From NCBI GenBank assembly GCA_036394195.1, contig DASWFO010000321.1:1-19070 (forward strand): a stretch of DNA of 19,070 nucleotides. Reading direction: 5' to 3'. The position numbers were made by a program, and so were the translations under genes. The notes below the pieces were generated by a model. The model searched no databases. It saw only the letters and a list, made by a program, of their open reading frames with translations, and was not told the origin of the DNA. Below, in pieces: positions 1-6,953 of the stretch (position 1 is its first letter; each line of letters starts with the position of its first letter). The stretch comes from DATJPD01 sp036394195. Its GTDB lineage: Bacteria; Pseudomonadota; Alphaproteobacteria; CACIAM-22H2.

Positions 1-1158
1 TTGCGGCCGCGCCGCGCGCGGCGATTCCGTCACCGCCGTGCCGGCCAGAAGGCGCGTCGGATCGAGCGGGACGTCATGCTGCGTGAATCCCGGACGACCG
101 ATGGTCGGCGCCTTCTTGCCGTCGACCATGATGTCGAGCACGCCAGCGCTGCCGCTCGTCAGGGTCTGGCCTGGCCGGTTGGAGACGCCGAAGCTGTCGC
201 CGGGGCGCAGGATGCGCGAGAACACCACCGCACCGGATTGGTCGCGGATCTGCACCCAGCTGTCGGCGGTCGTCTTAATGACGATTCGCGCGTTGTCGGT
301 GTCGCCGAACTGCCTCGCCTGCGCCGGCGGCTTGACGTCGGATGACGTCATCGACGGCGTCGACGCCGGCGACGGGCTGGCGGGGATCGCCGCGGTTTGC
401 GGCTCGGACGTGGTGGCGGGCGCGGCCGCCGGTGCCACCGGCGGCGGCGCCACCGCCAACGACGGGCTCGGCGGCACAACCGGCGGTACGGCCGGTGCGG
501 CGCTCATCGGCGGCTGCACAGGTGGGGGCATCGCCGCAGTGTCGGGCTTGATTTCGGGCTGCCGCGGCTCGACCCGCTCCGGGACGACCTCCGTCGTGGC
601 CGGTGCGGGAACCGTCGCCGCTTCGGCATCGCGCGGCGATTTGCCGGCGCGTTCGGGCACGCCGCCCAGCCTCTCGGGAACCGCATCGACGCGGGGTGCG
701 GCGACGCGCACGCCGGAGGAGTTGTAGTACCACAGCCCGTAGCCGGTGATCGCGAGGCCGATCGAGACCAGTAGGACCACGCCGCTCGGCATGCGGCTCT
801 CGCGGAGCGGCGTCGGAAACACGAGCTCCGTGCGGGCGTTGAGGGCTGCGGCTTCGGCCTTCACCCGGCGGGCGATCTCGTCGCGGTCGAGGCCGAGGAA
901 GTCGGCGTAGGAGCGCACAAAGCCCAGGGCGTAGGCGCCGTTCGGCAGTTTCTCGAACCGCCCCGCCTCCATCGCCTCCAGCACCGCAGGCCGGATGCGC
1001 AGCTGCTGTGCAATCTCGGGAATGTTCCAGCCGCGGCGCTCGCGCGCTTCGCGCAATGTAGCGCCGACCCCGCGCACGGCGGCGCCCGCATCGATGATCG
1101 GCTCTATCGACGCTTCTGATTCCACCCGCTGCTTGCGTCTCGCCATTCGATTGCTCAT
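1..1158 (-). CDS. RodZ-like helix-turn-helix membrane protein with C-terminal DUF4115-type domain (partial, 3' end outside window)
   Basis: The minus-strand frame is open from 1158 to the window edge, giving 386 codons without a stop. From the Met at 1146, residues 26-95 form a RodZ-type Xre HTH: LREARERRGW, then IAQQLRIRPAVLEAMEAGRF, then YALGFVRSYADFLGLD. A single membrane span follows at about 121-141 (SGVVLLVSIGLAITGYGLWY). A Pro/Ala-rich linker runs to about 270. A beta-type domain then begins near ARIVIKTTADSWVQIRD and contains LRPGDSFGVSNRPG, as in DUF4115. RodZ anchors MreB to the inner membrane and helps keep rod shape; that role is inferred from the family. Start choice is uncertain: ATG 1158 (MSNRMARRKQ) or ATG 1146, neither with a strong Shine-Dalgarno. 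In many alphaproteobacteria this gene sits near ptsP and ispG, which fits the downstream ptsP here. Confidence 0.88.
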   Translation of the reverse strand, partial: MSNRMARRKQRVESEASIEPIIDAGAAVRGVGATLREARERRGWNIPEIAQQLRIRPAVLEAMEAGRFEKLPNGAYALGFVRSYADFLGLDRDEIARRVKAEAAALNARTELVFPTPLRESRMPSGVVLLVSIGLAITGYGLWYYNSSGVRVAAPRVDAVPERLGGVPERAGKSPRDAEAATVPAPATTEVVPERVEPRQPEIKPDTAAMPPPVQPPMSAAPAVPPVVPPSPSLAVAPPPVAPAAAPATTSEPQTAAIPASPSPASTPSMTSSDVKPPAQARQFGDTDNARIVIKTTADSWVQIRDQSGAVVFSRILRPGDSFGVSNRPGQTLTSGSAGVLDIMVDGKKAPTIGRPGFTQHDVPLDPTRLLAGTAVTESPRAARPQ

Positions 1159-1176
1159 CGTGCCGAGCGCCGGGCG

Positions 1177-1196
1177 GTCAGCCGTCTTCGGCTGAC
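1177..1196 (-). promoter_or_regulatory. Perfect hairpin in the rodZ-like leader
   Basis: GTCAGCCG, a 4-nt loop and CGGCTGAC form an 8-bp perfect stem ending 18 nt upstream of the 1158 ATG. In the minus-strand transcript it would lie in the 5' leader. It has no following U-run, so it does not look like an intrinsic terminator. Its function is unknown; it could affect translation initiation or mRNA stability. Confidence 0.4.
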
Positions 1197-1530
1197 TCCG
1201 CACGCTCTTAGGGTGTCAATAAAGCCTCGAAATGAACGCCAAGTAGCCCCCCGGTCTATGCCCTCTAATTAACAGGTTTCGGGCGTTCGGATCAATCACC
1301 GAGACGCGCTGCGACCATAAAAAATGATGAAATCCTAGAGATTTAAGTCAAAGTCTTGCCGACACTGGGAAGCCGCGCGGAATGGCGACGGTCATGGTTA
1401 AGCGCGGACTCGGGCACCGCGGGCGCTGAGGCGGGCTAGCGCTCGCCGCGCGATGACAGTTGAATAGAGCCATCCAACAGACGGCACCGCGCCCGCCCGG
1501 CGCGCGGCGAACCGCACGGGAGGCACAGGG
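1197..1530. other. Divergent intergenic region between rodZ-like gene and nitrilase
   Basis: This non-coding stretch of about 330 nt separates two divergent genes and should hold both promoters. It has an AT-rich patch at about 1255-1350, unlike the surrounding GC-rich sequence. A weak short stem (AAATC/GATTT) lies at 1330-1344. On the minus strand, TTGATC with a 17-nt spacer to TTAATT is a weak promoter candidate for the rodZ-like gene. I found no convincing plus-strand promoter. GGGAGG at 1518-1523 is the ribosome binding site of the nitrilase gene. Confidence 0.5.
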
Positions 1531-2580
1531 ATGGGCGACGCATACGCGGTGGTCAAAGTCGCAGCGGTCCAGGCCGCATCGGTCTTTCTCGACCGTGAAG
1601 GGTCCACGGAGAAGGCGTGCCGCTTGATCCGCGAGGCCGGGCACGACGGTGCGCGAGTGATCGGCTTCCCCGAAGGCTTCATCCCCGCGCACCCGGTCTG
1701 GTACCACCACCTGCCCGCGACCGGCGCCACGGCCAATCGGCTGGCGACCGAGCTGTTCAAGAATTCGGTCGAGGTCCCGGGGCCCGAGGTCGCGGCTTTG
1801 GGCGCCGCGGCGCGCGACGCGGGCGCCTATGTCGTCATCGGGGTCTGCGAGAAGATGCCGAACACGCTCGGCACGATGTTCAACAGCCAGCTTTACTTCA
1901 CCCCCGACGGTGCCCTCATCGGCAAGCATCAGAAGATCATGCCGACCGTCGGCGAGCGCCTCGTTCATACCGGCGGCTTCGGCGACACCTTCGGCGCGTT
2001 CCAGACCGAGTTCGGGCCGATGAGCGGGCTGATCTGCGGCGAGAATTCGAACCCGCTTGCGGTGTTTGCGCTGACAGCGGAGGGCACGCGCATCCACGTG
2101 ATGAGCTGGCCCAATCACTTCCCCACCAGCGGCGACCCGATGCGCAATCGCGTGTCGGTCGATTCGCAGGCCTTCGCGCAGATGAGCAAGGCGTTCGTCG
2201 TCTCGGCCTGCGGCACGGTGGACGAGCGGATGATCCGCATGCTGCAAGCAGGGGCCGAGGGCGAAAAATTCCTGCGCAGCCCGGATTGCAGCGGCGGCAG
2301 CGTCATCGTAGGGCCCAACAGCCGCGTCATCGCCGGCCCGATGGGCAACGAGGAAGGCATCCTCTATGCCGATTGCAATCTCGAGCTTGGGATTCAGATG
2401 AAGCTCAGGCACGACTTCGCGGGTCATTACAACCGGCCGGACATTTTCCAGCTGCATATCAACCGCGCGGCACCGCAGCTCTATAACGTGCACGGCGCCG
2501 ACGACACCCGCCGGCTGCCGCACACCGAGCCAGCCGCCACCCTCCGGCCGCCACCCTCCGGCCGCCACCGGCGATGCTGA
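1531..2580 (+). CDS. Nitrilase-family carbon-nitrogen hydrolase
   Basis: This 349-residue protein has the nitrilase-superfamily triad in order: Glu48 (FPEGF), Lys135 (KHQKIMPT) and Cys169 (LICGEN). The run GERLVH after the lysine and the segment after the cysteine (ENSNPLAVFAL) resemble true nitrilases more than amidases or N-carbamoylases. True nitrilases convert organic nitriles to carboxylic acids and ammonia using the Cys as nucleophile. Substrate cannot be told from sequence. The ATG at 1531 has GGGAGG seven bases upstream. The last 15 or so residues (from TLRPPPSG) are encoded by a 14-bp tandem repeat and look unlike a conserved nitrilase terminus. The next gene begins 82 nt downstream on the same strand, suggesting co-transcription. 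Both run against the neighbouring rodZ-like and ptsP genes. Confidence 0.9.
   Translation: MGDAYAVVKVAAVQAASVFLDREGSTEKACRLIREAGHDGARVIGFPEGFIPAHPVWYHHLPATGATANRLATELFKNSVEVPGPEVAALGAAARDAGAYVVIGVCEKMPNTLGTMFNSQLYFTPDGALIGKHQKIMPTVGERLVHTGGFGDTFGAFQTEFGPMSGLICGENSNPLAVFALTAEGTRIHVMSWPNHFPTSGDPMRNRVSVDSQAFAQMSKAFVVSACGTVDERMIRMLQAGAEGEKFLRSPDCSGGSVIVGPNSRVIAGPMGNEEGILYADCNLELGIQMKLRHDFAGHYNRPDIFQLHINRAAPQLYNVHGADDTRRLPHTEPAATLRPPPSGRHRRC
2534..2571 (+). repeat. 14-bp tandem repeat, 2.7 copies, in the nitrilase 3' end
   Basis: The unit CCGCCACCCTCCGG occurs at 2534-2547 and 2548-2561, followed by a partial copy, CCGCCACCGG, at 2562-2571. Fourteen is not a multiple of three, so gain or loss of a unit changes the downstream frame. 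Loss of one unit would run the nitrilase to the TGA at 2664-2666. Gain of one unit opens a stop-free path into the frame of the ATG at 2663. Confidence 0.9.
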
Positions 2581-2666
2581 CTTTGCACCAGGCCAACGGC
2601 GCCGACGAGCCGCCCGGTGCCAGCCCGAACCCGGCCGCGGCGCGGCCGTCCAAGGAGGCGCCATGA
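2574..2666 (+). CDS. Possible 30-residue linking ORF (or former nitrilase tail)
   Basis: An ATG at 2574 overlaps the nitrilase stop (ATGCTGA). The ORF ends with a TGA that overlaps the next gene's start (ATGA at 2663-2666). It encodes 30 residues beginning MLTLHQANGADEPPG, with no recognisable domain and no clear ribosome binding site. The double overlap would fit translational coupling. It is equally well explained as the original C-terminal extension of the nitrilase, shifted out of frame by the 14-bp repeat at 2534-2571. The evidence for a real separate peptide is weak. Confidence 0.2.
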   Translation: MLTLHQANGADEPPGASPNPAAARPSKEAP

Positions 2667-3619
2667 CTTTGCGGTTCGCCGATGTCGCCGTGCTGGGGGC
2701 CGGCACGATGGGGCACGGCATCGCCTTCGTCCATGCGCTGGGCGGCTGCCGGGTGCGACTTCAGGACGTCGACCCGCAGGTGCGGGCCCGCGCCCCCGGC
2801 ATGATCCGCAGCGCCGCCGATATCCTCATCGAGGCCGGGATGCTCACCGGCGCCGCGGCGGATGCGGCGCTGCAGCGCATCGCGATGGTCGAGCGGATTG
2901 CCGAGGCGGCCGCCGGAGCCGACCTGATCGTCGAGGCGGTGTTCGAGGACCCCGAGGTCAAGCGCGGCGTTTTTGCTGAGATCGACAAGGTGGCGCGCGA
3001 CGATGCGGTGATCGCCAGCAACATCTCGGGTCTCGACATTTTTCCGCTGGTGCCGAAGCGGCGCGCTCGGCGGACCATGATCACCCACTGGTACGTGCCG
3101 GCCTACATCATCGATCTGGTCGACGTCGTCGGAAGTGCGGAGACCGACCCGGCGCTGCTGGAAACGATGCGAGGCTTCCTGACCGGCCTCGGCAAGCGGC
3201 CCATCCTGCTGAAGCGCTTCATCGTCGGCTACATCGCCAACCGGCTGCAGGAGGCGCTCAGCCGCGAAATCTACCGGCTCTTGGACGACGGCTACGCCAC
3301 CGCCCAGGACGTCGATGATTCTATCCGTTTTGCGCTGGCGGAGCGCATGGCGCTGTTCGGCCACCTGATGAAATCCGACTACGCCGGCCTGCCGCTGCTG
3401 CAGCGGATCCTCGCCAACAAGACCTACGACCCGCCGCCACTGCGCGACCGCTGCGACACCCTCGACCGCCTGGTGGCCGCCGGCCGCACCGGCATCATGT
3501 CGGGGGCCGGCTTCTTCGATTACGGCGGGCGGCCGCCAGCCGAGCTGTTGCGCGAGCGCGACCGCAAGCTGCTGAGGTTGAAGCAGGCGCTCCGCAAGAT
3601 CGACCAGCCCGCGGGCTGA
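2663..3619 (+). CDS. 3-hydroxyacyl-CoA dehydrogenase-family NAD-dependent oxidoreductase
   Basis: The 318-residue protein opens with a Rossmann NAD-binding site (GAGTMGHG at 12-19, acidic D35 at the end of the second strand). It continues with the family segments EAVFED (91-96) and SNISGL (119-124). The putative catalytic histidine is H142 in THWYVP. The helical C-terminal domain begins near YIANRLQEALSREIY and has GAGFFDY near its end. Members oxidise 3-hydroxyacyl-CoA or related 3-hydroxy acids such as carnitine or gulonate. The usual HFFNP motif is HWYVP here, so a non-standard substrate is possible. AAGGAGG (2652-2658) lies four bases before the ATG. It follows the nitrilase and converges with ptsP, whose stop lies three bases beyond. 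Joint catabolism with the nitrilase is inference. Confidence 0.88.
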   Translation: MTLRFADVAVLGAGTMGHGIAFVHALGGCRVRLQDVDPQVRARAPGMIRSAADILIEAGMLTGAAADAALQRIAMVERIAEAAAGADLIVEAVFEDPEVKRGVFAEIDKVARDDAVIASNISGLDIFPLVPKRRARRTMITHWYVPAYIIDLVDVVGSAETDPALLETMRGFLTGLGKRPILLKRFIVGYIANRLQEALSREIYRLLDDGYATAQDVDDSIRFALAERMALFGHLMKSDYAGLPLLQRILANKTYDPPPLRDRCDTLDRLVAAGRTGIMSGAGFFDYGGRPPAELLRERDRKLLRLKQALRKIDQPAG

Positions 3620-3622
3620 CCG

Positions 3623-5884
3623 CTAGCTCAGGATCCCGCGTTCCTGGGCGTAGAGGCGCAGCTTCTCACGCACCGAGTGGTCCGGCAGCGGCATGAGGCC
3701 GCGCAGGTAGCGCACCAGCGGCGCCAATTCCAGGCGGCGGATCATCTCCTTCACCGGGCCGATGGCCGCCGCCGGCATCGACAGGCTGCGCAGGCCGAGC
3801 CCGACGAGCGCCATGGCCTCCAGCGGGCGGCTGGCGATATCGCCGCACAAAGTCACTGGCTTGCCCGCCGCCGCGCATTGCGCGACCAGCGCCGCGAGGA
3901 AGCTCAGCACCGGCGGCGACAGCGCATCGTAGCGGTCGGCGAGATGCGGATTGCCGCGGTCGCTCGCGAACAGGAACTGCAGCAGGTCGTTGCTGCCGAT
4001 GGACAGGAAATCGACCCGCTCGCACAGCGCCGGCAGCTGCCAAAACAGGGCTGGCACTTCAATCATGGTGCCGACGCGCAGCATCTCCGGGGTCGGCCGG
4101 CCACGGCGGCGCTCGCGGTCGAGTTCGAGATCAAGCAGCGACCGCGCCTCGTCGAGCTCCGCCACCTCGGCGATCATCGGGAACATCACGTCCAGCCGGC
4201 GGCCGGCCGCGGCCCTGAGCAGGGCCCGAAGCTGCTCGCGCAGCATCAGCGGCTTATCCAGCGACAGGCGGATCGCGCGATAGCCCATGGCCGGGTTCTC
4301 GTCGCGGGTCTCCTCCAGATACGGCAGATGCTTGTCGCCGCCAATGTCGAGCGTGCGGAACACGACCGGCTTGTCGGCCGCCTTGTCGAGCACGCGCCGA
4401 TAGATGTCCACCTGAGCCTCCACGTCGGGGAAGCTCGAGCGGATCATGAACGGAATTTCGGTGCGATAGAGCCCGACGCCGTCGGCGCCGCTGGCGGCGA
4501 GCTGATCGAGCTCGATCAGCAACCCCGCATTCAGGTTGAGCGATATCTGGACGCCGTCGCGGGTCACCGCCGGCAGGTCGCGCAGCACTTCGTAGGCCGC
4601 CTGCCGGATGGCCCGGGCCTGGATCGCGGACGTGACCGCTTCGCGCACGTCGTCGCCCGGGCGGAGGATCACATGCGACTGTGCCGCGTTCACGATGATG
4701 ACGTCGCCTGGATCGAGTTTCGCCAGCACGTCGCGCACGCGGCCGAGCACCGGCAGATTGAGGGCCTGGGCGATGATCGCGACATGCGAGGTCGGCGAGC
4801 CTTCCTCGAGCACGATCGCGCGCAGCTGCTTGCGGTCGTAGTCGAGCAGCTCGGCCGGGCCCAGATTGCGCGCGACGATCACCGCATCCTCCGGCAGCTC
4901 CGCCGTGGCGCTCCAGTCGCCCAGCAGGTGTTGCAGGAGCCGGTTGCCGAGATCCTCGAGATCGGCCAGCCGCTCGCGGATATAGGGGTCGGCGATCTGG
5001 CTCATCCGGGCGCGGGTGTCTTCCTGCACCTTCTGCACGGCCGCCTCGGCGGTGAGCCCGCTCTCGACCGCCTCGCGGATGCGGGTGAGCCAGCCATGGT
5101 CCTCGGCAAACATGCGATAGCTTTCCAGCACCTCGCGCTGCTCGCTGTCCGCGAAGTCGGTGCGCTCGATCATCGCATCCAGCGCCAGGTGCATATTGGC
5201 GACCGCGTCCGCCAGGCGCTTCAGCTCGGAGTCGATGTTCTCCGCGACCATCTGGCGGATGGTGATCCGCGGCTGATGCAGGACCGCGCGGCCGATCGCG
5301 ATGCCGTCGCTGAGACGCGAGCCCTCGAGCCGCATCGTGCCGAGTGCTGTCGGCGGCGGCCCGATCTCTCCTGTCCCGGCGCCGACCAGGCCGCCGGCGA
5401 CCAGTTCCGCCAGCACCATGGCGATCGTCTGGAGGGTCTCGATCTCTTCTTCGGTGTATTCACGGAAGGTGCGGTTCTGCACGACGACGACGCCCAGCGT
5501 GCGGCCGCCGCGCAGGATCGGAACGCCCATCAGCGAATGGTAGATCTCTTCGCCGGTCTCCGGCCGGTACGCGAAGTTGGGATGCGACTGGGCGTCGGCG
5601 AGGGCGAGCGGCCTTGCATGGGCAGCGATGTCGCCGACCAGGCCTTCGCCCAATGCCAGGCGCGTCTTGTGGACCGCCTCCTGCTTGAGGCCCTCGGTCG
5701 CGAACAGCTCCAGCTGCTCGCCGCCGCGCACGAGGTAGATCGAGCACACCTCCGCCACCATGTCGGCGGCGATGAACTTGACGATCTGATTGAGCCGGTC
5801 CTGTCCCGAGCCTCCGGCGGCCATCAAATCCCGGATCCGCTTCAGGAGGCGCCGGGGCGCCGCGGTGCCGGGATGGACTTGCAT
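3623..5884 (-). CDS. ptsP: Phosphoenolpyruvate-protein phosphotransferase EI-Ntr (GAF + PTS enzyme I)
   Basis: The protein is 753 residues, the usual EI-Ntr length. An N-terminal GAF domain covers about 27-165. The enzyme I N-terminal domain (about 185-410) carries the phospho-histidine H367 in GSPTSHVAI. The PEP-binding barrel follows, with GVGLYRTE (470-476), RTLDIGGDK (510-518), SNDLLQF (631-637) and the catalytic cysteine C680 in LCGDIASRP. EI-Ntr autophosphorylates from PEP and passes phosphate to NPr and EIIA-Ntr, linking nitrogen and carbon status to regulation. The GAF domain of the E. coli enzyme binds glutamine. The ATG shares one base with the upstream gene's stop (TGATG, 5882-5886), so translation is probably coupled. 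A 757-codon plus-strand frame over this gene is a shadow. Confidence 0.97.
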   Translation of the reverse strand: MQVHPGTAAPRRLLKRIRDLMAAGGSGQDRLNQIVKFIAADMVAEVCSIYLVRGGEQLELFATEGLKQEAVHKTRLALGEGLVGDIAAHARPLALADAQSHPNFAYRPETGEEIYHSLMGVPILRGGRTLGVVVVQNRTFREYTEEEIETLQTIAMVLAELVAGGLVGAGTGEIGPPPTALGTMRLEGSRLSDGIAIGRAVLHQPRITIRQMVAENIDSELKRLADAVANMHLALDAMIERTDFADSEQREVLESYRMFAEDHGWLTRIREAVESGLTAEAAVQKVQEDTRARMSQIADPYIRERLADLEDLGNRLLQHLLGDWSATAELPEDAVIVARNLGPAELLDYDRKQLRAIVLEEGSPTSHVAIIAQALNLPVLGRVRDVLAKLDPGDVIIVNAAQSHVILRPGDDVREAVTSAIQARAIRQAAYEVLRDLPAVTRDGVQISLNLNAGLLIELDQLAASGADGVGLYRTEIPFMIRSSFPDVEAQVDIYRRVLDKAADKPVVFRTLDIGGDKHLPYLEETRDENPAMGYRAIRLSLDKPLMLREQLRALLRAAAGRRLDVMFPMIAEVAELDEARSLLDLELDRERRRGRPTPEMLRVGTMIEVPALFWQLPALCERVDFLSIGSNDLLQFLFASDRGNPHLADRYDALSPPVLSFLAALVAQCAAAGKPVTLCGDIASRPLEAMALVGLGLRSLSMPAAAIGPVKEMIRRLELAPLVRYLRGLMPLPDHSVREKLRLYAQERGILS

Positions 5885-6936
5885 CAGCCGGCGGCCTCGG
5901 GAACCCGCCCGGCGGTGCTCGCGCGGGCCAGCAGCGCATCGAGCGCCTGATCGATCAGCTCGGTGATGATGTCGCCCGTCGACTGCTCGCGGGTAACCAG
6001 GCCGACGCTTTGTCCGGCCATCAACGAGCCGTTCTCGACGTCGCCGTCGATGACCGCGCGGCGCAGCGCTCCGGCCCAGAAATGCTCGATCTCGAGCTGC
6101 GCCGCCTTGAGGTCGAGCTCGCCGCGCTCGAAGCGCGTGATCACGTCGCGCTGCGCGGCGAGGAAGCGGTTGGTGGCCTTGTTCGCCAGGGCGCGTACCG
6201 GGATGACCGGGAACCGCGCGTCAAGCTGTACCGACGGCACGGCGTCGCGCGCCGCGGCGCGGATGAAGGCTTGCTTGAATTTCGGATGCGCGATCGATTC
6301 GGTGGCGCAGACGAAGCGGGTGCCGAGCTGCACCCCTGCGGCCCCCATCTCGAGCAGCGACAGGATCGCCTCGCCGCGCCCGATACCGCCGGCAACGAAG
6401 ACCGGCACCTCGGTGATGTTGGGCAGGATCTCCTGCGCCAGAACCGCCGTCGACACCGCCCCGATATGTCCGCCCGCTTCCATGCCCTCGATGACCAGGG
6501 CGTCGATTCCCGAGCGCACCAGCTTCTTGGCGATCGCCAGCGCCGGCGCGAACGCCGTCACCTTGGCGCCACCCTGCTTCAGCCGCTGCAGCACGTCGGC
6601 GGGGGGCAAGCCGCCGGCCAGGACGACGTGGGGCACCTTCTGCGCGACGCAGACCTCCGCCAGCTCCATCAGCTGCGGGTGCATGACGATCAGGTTCACG
6701 CCGAAGGACTGGGCGGTGAGCTCGAACGTGGCCACGATTTCGTCGCCGAGCATTTTTGGCGACATCGAGCCGCAGGCGATCACGCCGAAGCCGCCGGCGT
6801 TCGAGATGGCGGCCACCAGACGGCGCTCCGACACCCAGGTCATGGCACCGCCCATGATCGCGATCTCGCCGCCGAGAAATTCCCGGCCGCGCCGCCAGAG
6901 GCGGTCGAGGTGGCGGCGGGCGTCGGCGCGATCCAT
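5884..6936 (-). CDS. Nitronate monooxygenase / FabK-like FMN-dependent oxidoreductase
   Basis: This 350-residue TIM-barrel flavoprotein has the family signatures IMGGAMTWVSERRLVAAISN (27-46), EGMEAGGHIG (150-159, with H157) and FVAGGIGRG (180-188). A phosphate-binding segment, GVQLGTRFVCATES, follows. The family includes nitronate monooxygenases, which oxidise alkyl nitronates such as 3-nitropropionate, and the related enoyl-ACP reductase FabK. Sequence alone does not separate these reliably. It lies 17 nt downstream of lysC and shares one base with ptsP, so it is within that transcript. I do not regard it as a usual member of the lysC-ptsP pair. Roles in nitroalkane detoxification or lipid metabolism are both possible. 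Confidence 0.85.
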   Translation of the reverse strand: MDRADARRHLDRLWRRGREFLGGEIAIMGGAMTWVSERRLVAAISNAGGFGVIACGSMSPKMLGDEIVATFELTAQSFGVNLIVMHPQLMELAEVCVAQKVPHVVLAGGLPPADVLQRLKQGGAKVTAFAPALAIAKKLVRSGIDALVIEGMEAGGHIGAVSTAVLAQEILPNITEVPVFVAGGIGRGEAILSLLEMGAAGVQLGTRFVCATESIAHPKFKQAFIRAAARDAVPSVQLDARFPVIPVRALANKATNRFLAAQRDVITRFERGELDLKAAQLEIEHFWAGALRRAVIDGDVENGSLMAGQSVGLVTREQSTGDIITELIDQALDALLARASTAGRVPEAAG

Positions 6937-6953
6937 TCGGAGCCTCGCGTCCT

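Noticed and set aside
1348..2721. 457-codon minus-strand open frame over the nitrilase
   Set aside because: The plus-strand nitrilase has a complete catalytic triad and a good ribosome site; this frame has neither.
3677..5950. 757-codon plus-strand open frame
   Set aside because: It lies entirely antisense to ptsP and has Arg/His/Gln/Ala-rich composition typical of a shadow frame in GC-rich DNA; ptsP has all catalytic motifs.
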